From assembly GCA_023390335.1 (NCBI GenBank), contig JAEWCZ010000046.1:1-55830 (forward strand): DNA of 55,830 nt, in the 5' to 3' direction. The notes under the pieces were generated by a model. That model was not told the origin of the DNA and did not search any database. It was given only the letters and a program-made list of their open reading frames with translations. Source of the DNA: Bacillota bacterium (GTDB taxonomy: Bacteria > Bacillota > Clostridia > Acetivibrionales > DSM-1351). A program made the position numbers and the translations under genes. Below, in pieces: positions 24,362-32,558 of the stretch (position 1 is its first letter; each line of letters begins with the position of its first letter).

Positions 24362-24705
24362 TTAAAAGAGGAGACATTTATTACGCTGATCTGAGCCCGG
24401 TTATTGGCTCAGAACAGGGCGGCGTAAGACCAGTTTTGATTGTACAGAACGATGTTGGCAATAAATACAGCCCTACAGTAATTGCTGCTGCAATTACTTC
24501 TCAAATCAATAAAGCTAAGTTGCCGACTCATATTGAAATCGGTGCTCTGGAGTACGGTCTTGCAAAAGATTCCGTTATCCTTCTTGAACAGATAAGAACC
24601 ATTGACAAGAAGCGATTAAGAGAAAAAATAGGGCACCTTGATGATGAGCTGATGACAAAAGTCAACAATGCTCTGGAGGTTAGCTTCGGACTTTCTGAAA
24701 TATAG
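24355..24705 (+). CDS. ndoA: EndoA/MazF-family mRNA interferase toxin
   Basis: Sequence-specific single-strand endoribonuclease (UACAU-type in Bacillus; specificity here unknown). 116 residues with the PemK/MazF SH3-like barrel: IKRGDIYYADLSPVIGSEQGGVRPVLIVQND, with the catalytic Arg in GGVRPV and Thr/Ser in AAITSQ. The C-terminal helix reads DDELMTKVNNALEVSFGL. The start is GTG at 24355, with GGAGG 4 bases upstream inside the antitoxin gene. All key residues are present, so it should be active. The chromosomal nnr-alr setting favours a core stress role over a mobile origin. Confidence 0.95.
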   Translation: MVIKRGDIYYADLSPVIGSEQGGVRPVLIVQNDVGNKYSPTVIAAAITSQINKAKLPTHIEIGALEYGLAKDSVILLEQIRTIDKKRLREKIGHLDDELMTKVNNALEVSFGLSEI

Positions 24706-24733
24706 ACATTAATATACGAAAGAGAGGTATTTT

Positions 24734-25264
24734 ATGAGTGGATTGTTTAGGAGGATAAAAAAAGAGTATGCAATTATAGCTCTGATATTAATCGGCGGAT
24801 TTGCATTGCTACATATTGCTCCTGCTGTTAAGGCTTCTACAACGCCAACTTCAACAAGCAGTTCCCCTGTTCTGTATGACAAAACCTACATAGATGCTTT
24901 GGAGACTGAACTAAAAACTCTTATACAGACAAGCGATGCACAAAAAAAGGTAGTTGAACTTGAAAAAGAACTTGCTGATCTGAAAGCTAGTATGACTTTC
25001 AAGATCATTAAACTTCAGACAGGTCAAACCCTAATTGGTAGTGAAAGTTGTGAAATTATTGTCAGGACTAAAAACAAGGTTGTTGCTTATGTATCTTCCA
25101 CAGCAACAGGTGGTGTTTCAAACCTGATATCAGGAAGAGATATTAAGAACGGTGAGATAATTCCGGACAATCAGTTGCTTCTTGTACCAAAAGCTGATGG
25201 AAGAGGTATTAAGGCAAATGCACCCGCAGATATTATGATAAAAGGCACATACACTATAAAATAA
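24734..25264 (+). CDS. Membrane-anchored protein of unknown function
   Basis: 176 residues: a basic start (FRRIKKEY), one membrane helix (about 13-32), a Ser/Thr-rich linker (about 36-48), a short coiled coil (about 55-90, including VVELEKELADLKA) and a compact domain (about 92-176). That domain reads like a small beta barrel (IIKLQTGQTLIGSESCEIIVRTKNKVVAYV). It faces outward by the positive-inside rule. AGAGAGG precedes the ATG. It lies 28 bases after the toxin gene and may share its transcript. I do not recognise the family and assign no function. Confidence 0.75.
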   Translation: MSGLFRRIKKEYAIIALILIGGFALLHIAPAVKASTTPTSTSSSPVLYDKTYIDALETELKTLIQTSDAQKKVVELEKELADLKASMTFKIIKLQTGQTLIGSESCEIIVRTKNKVVAYVSSTATGGVSNLISGRDIKNGEIIPDNQLLLVPKADGRGIKANAPADIMIKGTYTIK

Positions 25265-25301
25265 CTGCTATACTTACATATAAAATACAATTATTAAGAA
25301 A

Positions 25302-25342
25302 AAGAAGCTTATAGTCGATATTATAAATAGCTTCTTTTTTTT
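25302..25342 (+). terminator. Terminator after the 176-residue membrane protein
   Basis: AAGAAGCT (25302-25309) pairs with AGCTTCTT (25329-25336), followed by a T8 run. It ends the alr/ndoA-side transcript before the FAD oxidoreductase gene. Confidence 0.8.
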
Positions 25343-25399
25343 GTTTGAAAAACCGGAAAATCGGATATATAAAAATAAAAAGGTAAAAAGGATGACGAA

Positions 25400-27277
25400 A
25401 TGAAAAAGAAAACCAAACCATCAACCAAACTGGATAAAAGGATTGATATTCTTGTCAGGGTCGTGTTAGTTCTGACCATTGCCATAATAGTCTTTTTCTT
25501 CGCTATCCGGCCAATGATTTTTAAAAAAGACTATTATTTTGAAACTGGTAATGATGTCACTCTTGAAAACTTGGGAAGTGACAAAGGTTCGGATAATTAT
25601 GATATAGCAGTTATAGGCGATGGTATTGATGGAATCAGTGCAGCTCTGGGAGCAGCTGATGTAGGTGCAAAAACCCTTCTGGTTTGCTCTGATAAGGAAC
25701 TGGGAAGTCAGCTGGGAGGCTCTTTTGACACAAGCTGGTCGCCGGATGTCACTCCTACAGGGAATAACGTAAGCTCTGATATATTTAAGGAAATCCGATA
25801 CAAGTCCGGAGAAGGTATAAACATAGGTAATTATTTAAAGACAGTCAAGGAAATGATTTCAGAGGAAAAAAACCTTGATGTAATGTACGATTCCCAAATC
25901 ACTGATATGGCAGTCCAAAACGGCCGGGTGCAAAGTATTGTTTTTGATAGTTCTAAGGGAAAAAGAACAATAACAGCAAAACAGTACATAGATGCTACAA
26001 AAGACGGAGAAATGCTTAAGCGGGGTAAGGTGGCATATAGCGTAGGATATAGCGATATTGGCATAAAAAATCTGTTTCCCTCTGTATATCTGAATTTCAT
26101 GGTATCGGGAGTTGATTATAAACAGGTCGAAAAATTAATGAATGAGCAGAAAATGCTTGTTAGCAGCTTATTGAAACAATATAATACAAGTGATTCCAAA
26201 GTATCCGTTTCAGGGTTTAATATATCTGAACAAGGAGACAACAAAGTACTTATTGAGGGAATTACCGTCAAAAATGTTGATTTAGAAAATGAAAAGAAGG
26301 TTCAGGAATATTATAATATTGCTTCAAAAGAATGTATGGACTTGTTCCAATTTTTAAAGCTAAACCTGGAACCGTTTAAAAATGCCGGGGGATTAAGTAT
26401 TGCCTCTCAATTCGTCAAGCCTTCGGTCTATCATTTCAAAGGACTTTATAATTTAACACTGGGAGATGTTCTGACAGGGAAGCGATTTAGCGACAGAATC
26501 AGCACGGCCTCAAGACCTGTAACAATGACTATGGACGACGGAAACGGGTATATCATCTGCAATCCCAAAATATTCTATATTCCACTGCGCTCTGTGATTC
26601 CACAAGGTTTGACCAATGTACTTATGACAGGCGATAAAATCTCCTGCTCATCTTTGGTGCAAAGTGCTATAAATTCAAATTCCAGTAAGTCGGGTATTGG
26701 ATATGCTGCAGGGATAATTTGCGCCTACAGTATTTCAAAGGAAATAGATATTCCTAGTATAGTCGAGAATTACAATCTGGATACTCAGACAGAGATAGAA
26801 AAGGTATTGAGGAAAAAGGGCATTTTTATGTCGGATGTAAAAGAAGATCTGACTAGTATAACAGAAAATTGGAGCTATCCATATGCTGAAAAACTTATAA
26901 ATATAGGTCTTCTCAGCGGAGGCATAACCAATGACTTAAAATACAACAAGAAAGCAAAAAATCAGGATTTTGCATATGTAATACTAAATGGTGTAGTTAG
27001 GACTTCACCTGATAAATACAATTATAACTTTGACGTAACCCTTAGAAAATATTTAAAGGATGAGCCTTTGAATAAGGAGAAGATGGCACAGATACTTTTG
27101 GATATAGCAGGGAAGAAGGTTACAGAGAAAAACTATTATACTGAGGCATGCAAACAGGGGCTTGTTGATGAAACTCTCATACAGAAACTAAAGAATAAAT
27201 CAGAGTTGGATTATGCAGATATGTATTATGCCGCTGTAAAGGCTATAGAGAAGATAACGGGAAAGACCATGCAGTAA
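25400..27277 (+). CDS. Membrane-anchored FAD-dependent oxidoreductase with SLH-like tail
   Basis: 625 residues. A Lys-rich start (1-15) and one membrane helix (about 20-42) place the rest outside the cell. Residues 67 to about 470 are a Rossmann-type flavoprotein: VIGDGIDGISAALGAADVGA is the GxGxxG site and YIDATKDGEML the second FAD motif seen in FAD_oxidored (PF12831-like) proteins. Residues 489-625 resemble a pair of degenerate S-layer homology units (NWSYPYAEKLINIGLLSGG, MAQILLDIAGKK, EACKQGLVDE). I saw no Tat signal, which is odd for an exported flavoprotein. The substrate is unknown. Confidence 0.72.
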   Translation: MKKKTKPSTKLDKRIDILVRVVLVLTIAIIVFFFAIRPMIFKKDYYFETGNDVTLENLGSDKGSDNYDIAVIGDGIDGISAALGAADVGAKTLLVCSDKELGSQLGGSFDTSWSPDVTPTGNNVSSDIFKEIRYKSGEGINIGNYLKTVKEMISEEKNLDVMYDSQITDMAVQNGRVQSIVFDSSKGKRTITAKQYIDATKDGEMLKRGKVAYSVGYSDIGIKNLFPSVYLNFMVSGVDYKQVEKLMNEQKMLVSSLLKQYNTSDSKVSVSGFNISEQGDNKVLIEGITVKNVDLENEKKVQEYYNIASKECMDLFQFLKLNLEPFKNAGGLSIASQFVKPSVYHFKGLYNLTLGDVLTGKRFSDRISTASRPVTMTMDDGNGYIICNPKIFYIPLRSVIPQGLTNVLMTGDKISCSSLVQSAINSNSSKSGIGYAAGIICAYSISKEIDIPSIVENYNLDTQTEIEKVLRKKGIFMSDVKEDLTSITENWSYPYAEKLINIGLLSGGITNDLKYNKKAKNQDFAYVILNGVVRTSPDKYNYNFDVTLRKYLKDEPLNKEKMAQILLDIAGKKVTEKNYYTEACKQGLVDETLIQKLKNKSELDYADMYYAAVKAIEKITGKTMQ

Positions 27278-27290
27278 CTGTGAAGGCATT

Positions 27291-27325
27291 AAAAAACCTT
27301 CTGCCGATTTGGCAGAGGGTTTTAA
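27291..27325. terminator. Bidirectional terminator between convergent genes
   Basis: AAAACCTTCTGCC, loop GATTT, GGCAGAGGGTTTT: a 13-bp stem with one wobble, A/T-rich on both ends. It serves the FAD oxidoreductase and the convergent wecG-like gene. Confidence 0.85.
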
Positions 27326-28069
27326 TTATTTTATATTAATAAACCTCAATCTTACACCTAAAATATAAAGAACAAATTTCGGAAGCCTTAACATTCTTTT
27401 GAAACGCCATGGTTCTTTATAAAGCCTGTAAAGCCATTCTAGACCATGGTCTCTAAAAAAATCTGGTGCAAGCTTTACATTTTCGGCAAGAATATCAATT
27501 GTACCGCCTAGTCCCATGCATACCTTAACTTTAAGCTGTTCCTTGTGTCGATGAATCCACTGCTCCTGTTTCGGGGCTCCCAGACATACAAAAAGAACAT
27601 CGGCTCCTGAATTGTTAATCTGGTTAATTATTTCGATTTCATCTTCTTGTGAAAAGTAGCCGTTTCTGGTGCCGACGATCTCAGCTCCCGGATAATCACA
27701 TATGACATTGGCATGAGCTCTTTCGGGAATACCGGGTTTTCCACCGAATAAGAAAAACTTGATAGGTCTTTTTGATGAAGCTATTAGGAGATTTTTAGCA
27801 AGATCAAAGCCCGACACTTTTTCTGCAACACTTTTGCCTAATATTTTTGAGGCAAGAACTACTCCGGCACCATCTGCAACCAACATGTCCGCATTATTAA
27901 GAATCTCTTTAAGTTCTTTGTTAGTAATTCCGTCCATCATTATTTCTGCATTGGGAGTATATATTGAATGGTTTTGGCCTGACTGTATAAATTCGTAAAC
28001 TCTTTTAATGGCCTGTTCCATAGTTATATTATCTATATTAATTCCTGCTATATTAACCAGCTTTCTCAT
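27326..28069 (-). CDS. wecG: WecG/TagA/CpsF-family glycosyltransferase
   Basis: GT26 enzyme that adds N-acetylmannosamine or a related sugar to a polyprenyl-diphosphate-linked GlcNAc, the committed step in teichoic-acid-like or enterobacterial-common-antigen-like linkage units. 247 residues: the N-terminal part has SIYTPNAEIMM and ADGAGVVLASKILG with the catalytic Asp; the C-terminal part has FLFGGKPGIPERA, FVCLGAPKQEQWI and GLGGTIDILA. GGAGG lies 13 bases before the ATG at 28069, rather far. It is away from the main polysaccharide cluster but biochemically compatible with the WecC-type dehydrogenase there. Confidence 0.93.
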   Translation of the reverse strand: MRKLVNIAGINIDNITMEQAIKRVYEFIQSGQNHSIYTPNAEIMMDGITNKELKEILNNADMLVADGAGVVLASKILGKSVAEKVSGFDLAKNLLIASSKRPIKFFLFGGKPGIPERAHANVICDYPGAEIVGTRNGYFSQEDEIEIINQINNSGADVLFVCLGAPKQEQWIHRHKEQLKVKVCMGLGGTIDILAENVKLAPDFFRDHGLEWLYRLYKEPWRFKRMLRLPKFVLYILGVRLRFINIK

Positions 28070-28175
28070 AAAAAATAAATAACCTCCATTGTTTGTTAAA
28101 AACACTTTAAAGTTTAGATTATCTATATTTATTTGTCAATGTTGCGATGACTCACGTTTTTGGACATAGCTTTTC

Positions 28176-28184
28176 TGATATAAT
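28176..28184 (+). promoter_or_regulatory. Extended -10 promoter of the 131-residue gene
   Basis: TGATATAAT (TGn plus a perfect TATAAT at 28179-28184) lies 35 bases before the start codon. The -35 region is poor, which fits an extended -10 promoter. Confidence 0.55.
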
Positions 28185-28218
28185 AATAGCATTAAAGTAT
28201 ATAATGGAGGAATCGATT

Positions 28219-28614
28219 ATGGCAGCAGATTATATCAATGAAACAAATTTTATTGTAAGAAAGTCCGGAAAAGAGGCCAATAGATATTATGTTGACTACT
28301 TTGGATATTACAAGGTTGTTGATATATCCAAACTGGTTCATCTTGAGGTATCTTTTATCAAGGAAAAGTATGCAAAATACGGTGCGGAGTATTTTGAAGA
28401 ACTGGATGTATACTATTTTACTGATCTAGATAAGGCAAAGGCTGCTATTGACGAAATTGTCAGGAATATTAAGTCTGAAAGGAAGGGCAGGGTTATTTTG
28501 CTTACCGAAGCTGAGATTGAGTACATCAGACAAGCTCTTATAAATGAGGGAGTCAATAACCTTAGAGTAAACTCGAAAGTTAAGGATAATATATTTAAGA
28601 AGTTGAATTCGTAG
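28219..28614 (+). CDS. Small cytoplasmic protein of unknown function
   Basis: 131 residues, no signal peptide or membrane helix. It is rich in aromatic and charged residues (ANRYYVDYFGYYKVVDISKL, YFTDLDKAKAAIDEIVRNI) and looks like a compact alpha/beta protein. The ATG at 28219 follows GGAGG by 8 bases; the longer frame from 28147 covers the promoter and is rejected. It stands alone, with its own promoter and a hairpin downstream. I recognise no family. Confidence 0.72.
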   Translation: MAADYINETNFIVRKSGKEANRYYVDYFGYYKVVDISKLVHLEVSFIKEKYAKYGAEYFEELDVYYFTDLDKAKAAIDEIVRNIKSERKGRVILLTEAEIEYIRQALINEGVNNLRVNSKVKDNIFKKLNS

Positions 28615-28646
28615 TATTTTATTGAAATAAATTACAATCCCCTTGA

Positions 28647-28676
28647 TTTGCAAGTTTGACCCCTCAAACTTGCAAA
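28647..28676. terminator. Perfect 13-bp inverted repeat downstream of the unknown gene
   Basis: TTTGCAAGTTTGA, loop CCCC, TCAAACTTGCAAA. The plus-strand tail (AAATTCTTG) is only weakly U-rich, so it is a poor intrinsic terminator; it may be an mRNA-end stabiliser or an operator for the ABC operon, whose promoter starts 6 bases later. Confidence 0.55.
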
Positions 28677-28681
28677 AATTC

Positions 28682-28710
28682 TTGTAAAAAGATCAGTTTT
28701 AAGGTATTAT
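28682..28710 (+). promoter_or_regulatory. Promoter of the amino-acid ABC operon
   Basis: TTGTAA (28682-28687), 17 bp, TATTAT (28705-28710), followed about 55 bases later by the lipoprotein start. The preceding perfect dyad at 28647-28676 could be an operator. Confidence 0.5.
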
Positions 28711-28766
28711 TTAATATAATGAATAAATATACAAAAATAATAGGGGAAAATGGGGAGATGATTAAG

Positions 28767-29603
28767 ATGAAAAAGTTTTTAATTTTTATTTCGCTGATTT
28801 TGGCAGCGACTTTTATTTTCACAGCTTGCGGTGCATCATCTGAAAGCCAGAGTGCGGCCAGTGGGAGTTCTGCGGCAGCGGGAAGTAGTTCACCATCTAC
28901 CAAACAGGGAATTTTGAAGGTAGGAATTGATCCGACTTATCCGCCGATGGAATATAAGGATGATGCTGGAGAAAACGTTGGATATGATATTGAGGTTGCT
29001 AAAGCATTAGGTGAAAAACTAGGTATGAAAGTTGAATTTGTGCCAGTGGCATGGACAGCAATTTTCTCTGCGCTTAAGGCAGAAAAATACGATACTATAA
29101 TATCTTCTTTAAGCATTACTGAGGATAGAAAGAAAACATTGGCATATACAAGACCGTATATTGCCAACAATCAGGTTATTATAGTAAAAAAGGATTCCAC
29201 GGGCATTAAATCGGAAAAAGATCTGAAAGATAAGAGAGTATGTGTTCAGATGGGTACTACATCTGATGATGCGTGCAAGGAATTTCAAAAGACAATACCT
29301 TTCAAGGGCTATAAGCAATATGAAAAAATGACAGAAGCTTTAAACGAACTGAAAATAGGTAGAGTAGATGCTCTTGTAGCAGATGTTGTTGTCGCAAAGT
29401 ATTTTGTAGCCAAAGATCCAGAAAGCTATATGATTGTCAATACAACATTACCAAATGAGCCTATTGGAGCAGCAGTAAGAAAAGAAAATACGGAACTGGC
29501 ACAGAAACTTGATAAAGCTATGGAAGAAATAATGAATGATGGAACTTTGAAGAAAATATCTGAAAAATGGTTTGGTGAAGATATGACTTCAAACATAAAA
29601 TAA
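28767..29603 (+). CDS. Amino-acid ABC importer, substrate-binding lipoprotein
   Basis: Extracellular receptor of a polar amino-acid ABC importer, 278 residues. The signal peptide ends in a lipobox (FIFTACG), so it is a lipoprotein; a Ser/Ala-rich linker follows (about 22-45). The family 3 binding domain (about 50-275) has LKVGIDPTYPPMEYKD, GYDIEVAKALGEKLGMKVEF and SSLSITEDRKKTLAYTRPY. The ATG at 28767 lies 9 bases after GGGGAG. Permease and ATPase genes follow. Substrate is not resolved by eye; arginine, histidine, cystine or glutamine types are possible. Confidence 0.93.
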   Translation: MKKFLIFISLILAATFIFTACGASSESQSAASGSSAAAGSSSPSTKQGILKVGIDPTYPPMEYKDDAGENVGYDIEVAKALGEKLGMKVEFVPVAWTAIFSALKAEKYDTIISSLSITEDRKKTLAYTRPYIANNQVIIVKKDSTGIKSEKDLKDKRVCVQMGTTSDDACKEFQKTIPFKGYKQYEKMTEALNELKIGRVDALVADVVVAKYFVAKDPESYMIVNTTLPNEPIGAAVRKENTELAQKLDKAMEEIMNDGTLKKISEKWFGEDMTSNIK

Positions 29604-29617
29604 TTATGAAAATCAGA

Positions 29618-29642
29618 CAATAGGGCTTTTATAGCCCTATTG
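29618..29642 (+). other. Intercistronic hairpin after the binding-protein gene
   Basis: CAATAGGGCT, loop TTTAT, AGCCCTATTG: a perfect 10-bp stem without a T-run. Such hairpins often protect the upstream mRNA so that binding protein exceeds permease; that role is inferred. Confidence 0.55.
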
Positions 29643-29672
29643 GTATGTTTAATTAACAGGGAGTTGCATATT

Positions 29673-30323
29673 ATGATAGAAGCTTTTTCATTTTTCCCCA
29701 GACTATTACATGGAACCTGGGTTACAATTCAAATTACACTTGTTGCAATAATTTTTGGCGCGCTTTTTGGTCTGTTACTGGCCCTCGGAAGACTTTCAAA
29801 AAATAAGATCATTAATAAGTTATCATGGCTATATATATGGTTTTTCAGAGGGACTCCTCTACTGATGCAACTGTATTTTATTTACTATGGATTTCCTCTA
29901 TTATTTAAGCCGCCATTACAGTATTCTTCATGGGTTGCCGCTTATGTAGCATTTAGTTTAAATTCTGCAGCATATTTAGCTGAAATTATCAGGGCCGCAA
30001 TACAATCCATAGACAAAGGACAGATGGAGGCCGCTAAAGCGCTAGGTATGAGCTATGGGCAAGCTATGAAAAGGGTAATCGTTCCACAGTCATATAGGAG
30101 ACTTATTCCTCCGGTAGGAAATGAGTTTATTATGTTAATAAAGGATACATCTTTAGTTTCAATTCTTGCAATGCCGGATTTAATGCAAGTTACGCATGAA
30201 ATTGAAAGTTCAAATGCCAGTGCTGCTATCTATCTGCCTTCTGCAATAATATATTTAGCAATTACTACTATATGTACTTTTATTTTTGAGAAAATTGAAA
30301 AGAAATATTCAGTATACGAATAG
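29673..30323 (+). CDS. Amino-acid ABC importer, permease
   Basis: HisM/GlnP-type membrane subunit, 216 residues with about five helices. HGTWVTIQITLVAIIFGALFG and WFFRGTPLLMQLYFIYYG mark the N-terminal half; the coupling EAA loop is EAAKALGMSYGQAMKRVIVP. The ATG at 29673 follows AGGGAG by 10 bases; a longer frame from 29640 lacks a site. It lies 14 bases before the ATPase gene. With only one permease gene the channel is probably a homodimer. Confidence 0.94.
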   Translation: MIEAFSFFPRLLHGTWVTIQITLVAIIFGALFGLLLALGRLSKNKIINKLSWLYIWFFRGTPLLMQLYFIYYGFPLLFKPPLQYSSWVAAYVAFSLNSAAYLAEIIRAAIQSIDKGQMEAAKALGMSYGQAMKRVIVPQSYRRLIPPVGNEFIMLIKDTSLVSILAMPDLMQVTHEIESSNASAAIYLPSAIIYLAITTICTFIFEKIEKKYSVYE

Positions 30324-30336
30324 GGGGCGGGACGAT

Positions 30337-31098
30337 ATGGGCAAAATGATAACAGTTGAAAATGTAAGCAAATCCTTTGGTACCCTTGAGGTACTGAAAA
30401 ACATAAATCTTGAGGTTCAACAGGGAGAGGTGCTTTGTATTATCGGACCAAGCGGTTCAGGAAAGAGTACGCTCCTCAGGTGTCTGAACCATTTGGAAGT
30501 AATTACAAGTGGAAAAATAATAATAGAAAATAAGCTTCTGGCTGAGAAGGCAGAAGGTAAGGACAATTTTAAAATATCGCATAAAACAATATCTGAGATA
30601 TGCACCGAACTGGGAATGGTTTTTCAGAGGTTCAACCTTTTTCCTCATATGACAGTACTTCAAAACATAATCGAGGCACCTGTACAGGTAAAAAAGGTCG
30701 GTAAGGCTGAAGCTGTCAGATATGGAATGGAACTGCTTAAAATGGTTGGCCTTGAGGATAAGAAGGATGAATACCCTGCAAGACTTTCCGGGGGTCAGCA
30801 GCAGAGAGTGGCGATTGCGAGAGCATTGGCTATGAAGCCTAAAATCATGTTGTTTGATGAGCCTACATCTGCACTTGACCCGGAACTTGTAGGTGAGGTT
30901 CTGGAAGTTATGAAGAAACTAGCTAAAGACGGAATGACCATGATTGTGGTTACACATGAAATGGGATTTGCACGTGAAGTCGGCTCTAGAGTAATATTTA
31001 TGGACAAGGGTGAAATAAGCGAAGAGGGGCTTCCAGAGGAGATTTTCAGCAATCCTAAAAATGAAAGGACAAGAGCTTTTCTTCAAAAAGTTTTATAA
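30337..31098 (+). CDS. Amino-acid ABC importer, ATPase (GlnQ/HisP type)
   Basis: Energises the importer at the inner membrane face. 253 residues. Walker A is GPSGSGKST, Q-loop region MVFQRFNLFPHMTV, signature LSGGQQQRVAIARALA, Walker B MLFDEPTSALDPE and the H-loop VVTHEMGFA. The ATG at 30337 is preceded by AGGGGGCGGG. A terminator at 31139-31170 closes the three-gene operon. Confidence 0.95.
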   Translation: MGKMITVENVSKSFGTLEVLKNINLEVQQGEVLCIIGPSGSGKSTLLRCLNHLEVITSGKIIIENKLLAEKAEGKDNFKISHKTISEICTELGMVFQRFNLFPHMTVLQNIIEAPVQVKKVGKAEAVRYGMELLKMVGLEDKKDEYPARLSGGQQQRVAIARALAMKPKIMLFDEPTSALDPELVGEVLEVMKKLAKDGMTMIVVTHEMGFAREVGSRVIFMDKGEISEEGLPEEIFSNPKNERTRAFLQKVL

Positions 31099-31138
31099 CA
31101 TTAACACCGCTAAATTAAATAACTGTTTAAAGAATGTA

Positions 31139-31170
31139 AAAAAACATATATTATGTATATATGTTTTTTT
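31139..31170 (+). terminator. Terminator of the amino-acid ABC operon
   Basis: AAAAAACATATA pairs with TATATGTTTTTT, with the T-run reaching 31170. AT-rich but well formed. Confidence 0.7.
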
Positions 31171-31197
31171 ATCTTTTAATTTAGATGGGAGTTAGTT

Positions 31198-32109
31198 ATG
31201 TTAAATATGGGAAAAGTTCTATCTACGCTTAAAAGTTATTTGCTGATAACATTTGGTGCAGGAATAACAGCTTTAGCAATAAACATTTTTCTTGTTCCTT
31301 ACAAGATAGCACCCGGAGGACTCAGCGGACTTGCAACAGTTCTGTATTATCTGACAAACGGAAAACTGAGTATAGGAATAACAATGCTTGCAATTAACGT
31401 ACCCCTTTTTGTTATGGGTTATAAGTTTATAGGAAGAAAGTTTTTTATAAGAACAGTGTACGGAACAGTTGTTTTATCGGTAATAATTGATGCAACTGAA
31501 AAATATATCGGAAATATAGCACAAAGACTTCTTCTTGACGGAACATCAAGCTCAACAACTCCTGACATACTTCTATATAGCATAATCGGAGGTTTTTTAA
31601 GCGGCATCGGACTTGGTATCGTGCTTAAAATGGATGCTACCACAGGAGGAACTGAACTTGCTGCAAAGCTTTTAAACAGGTTGTTCCACAGTCTGACTAT
31701 AGGACAAATGCTGCTTGCCATAGATGCAATAATAATTATGTTTGCGATTATTGTCTTTAATAGTATTCTTATAGGGTTATATTCTCTTGTAAGCCTTTTC
31801 ATAACTATTAAAGTGATTGATGCTATTGTTGAGGGGGTAGACTACGCCAGAGCTATTTTTATAATCTCTGAGAAGCAGGATGAAATATCACGCAGATTGC
31901 TTGTGGAACTGGACAGAGGTGTAACTGAATTAAAGGGCAGAGGTGTTTATTCAGGAAAAGATAAAAATGTACTGCTTTGTGTAGCAGCAAGGACACAGGT
32001 TCAGCAGCTAAAAGAAATAGTACATGAAATTGATAAAAATGCTTTTATGATACTTACTGATGTACGTGAGGTATTGGGAGAGGGATTTACAGGAATAGCT
32101 TCAAAATAA
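31198..32109 (+). CDS. YitT-family membrane protein (DUF161 plus DUF2179)
   Basis: 303 residues: five to six membrane helices in the first 205 residues (LLITFGAGITALAINIFLVP, GGLSGLATVLYYL, FVMGYKFIG, GGTELAAKLLNRL) and a C-terminal soluble DUF2179 domain (about 215-295, FIISEKQDEISRRLL, DRGVTELKGRGVYSG). The family is widespread in Firmicutes and its transport role is unproven. TGGGAG lies upstream of the ATG. It has its own terminators before and after and forms a single-gene unit. Confidence 0.88.
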   Translation: MLNMGKVLSTLKSYLLITFGAGITALAINIFLVPYKIAPGGLSGLATVLYYLTNGKLSIGITMLAINVPLFVMGYKFIGRKFFIRTVYGTVVLSVIIDATEKYIGNIAQRLLLDGTSSSTTPDILLYSIIGGFLSGIGLGIVLKMDATTGGTELAAKLLNRLFHSLTIGQMLLAIDAIIIMFAIIVFNSILIGLYSLVSLFITIKVIDAIVEGVDYARAIFIISEKQDEISRRLLVELDRGVTELKGRGVYSGKDKNVLLCVAARTQVQQLKEIVHEIDKNAFMILTDVREVLGEGFTGIASK

Positions 32110-32120
32110 TAGAAAGTTAC

Positions 32121-32167
32121 AATAATAATAACCGTTCACTTAGAAATGATGAACGGTTATTATTATT
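32121..32167. terminator. Bidirectional terminator between yitT-like gene and cupin gene
   Basis: An 18-bp perfect stem: AATAATAATAACCGTTCA (32121-32138) pairs with its complement at 32150-32167. The genes on both sides converge here. Confidence 0.8.
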
Positions 32168-32181
32168 TATGGGTATTTACA

Positions 32182-32526
32182 TCAGTCAATGCCTTTTGAA
32201 TAAATTTCATTTGAAGGATTAGGACTGATTGTAACATAAAGACTTAAATCCTCTTTAACCAATGGTATACTAAAATCATCCTGACCACTGGCAGTTCCTA
32301 CAGAACCAAATGCAATTTCAGATACGTCATCGTTTATTCTAATTTGACCGCTGCCTGTAAGAACATAATAAACCAACTCTGAACTTTCATGTTTGTGTAC
32401 AGGGAGGGTTTGCCCTACCTTTAAATTCAATACAAAGGTTAGTACTTTTGGGTTGGAGAATAGTATTCGCTTGGTGAGATTTTTTTCATTAAAAACCATA
32501 CTATCCTGAATATTTTTCAATTCCAT
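32182..32526 (-). CDS. Small cupin-fold protein downstream of cooS
   Basis: 114 residues forming a single cupin domain: LNLKVGQTLPVHKHESSELVYYVLTGSG holds the His-x-His and Glu of the first motif, and the second motif is weak (FSIPLVKEDLSLYVTIS, no His). It probably binds one metal or small ligand in the cytoplasm. GAAAGGAGTG precedes the ATG. It starts 33 bases after cooS and is likely cotranscribed with it. A role in CO dehydrogenase metal handling or sensing is only suggested by position. Confidence 0.82.
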   Translation of the reverse strand: MELKNIQDSMVFNEKNLTKRILFSNPKVLTFVLNLKVGQTLPVHKHESSELVYYVLTGSGQIRINDDVSEIAFGSVGTASGQDDFSIPLVKEDLSLYVTISPNPSNEIYSKGID

Positions 32527-32558
32527 TCCGGCACTCCTTTCAAGATTTGAAAATGGTA

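Noticed and set aside
25302..25342. The hairpin after the 176-residue gene as a regulatory leader of the FAD oxidoreductase
   Set aside because: Stem followed by T8 is a normal terminator and lies right after the upstream stop codon.
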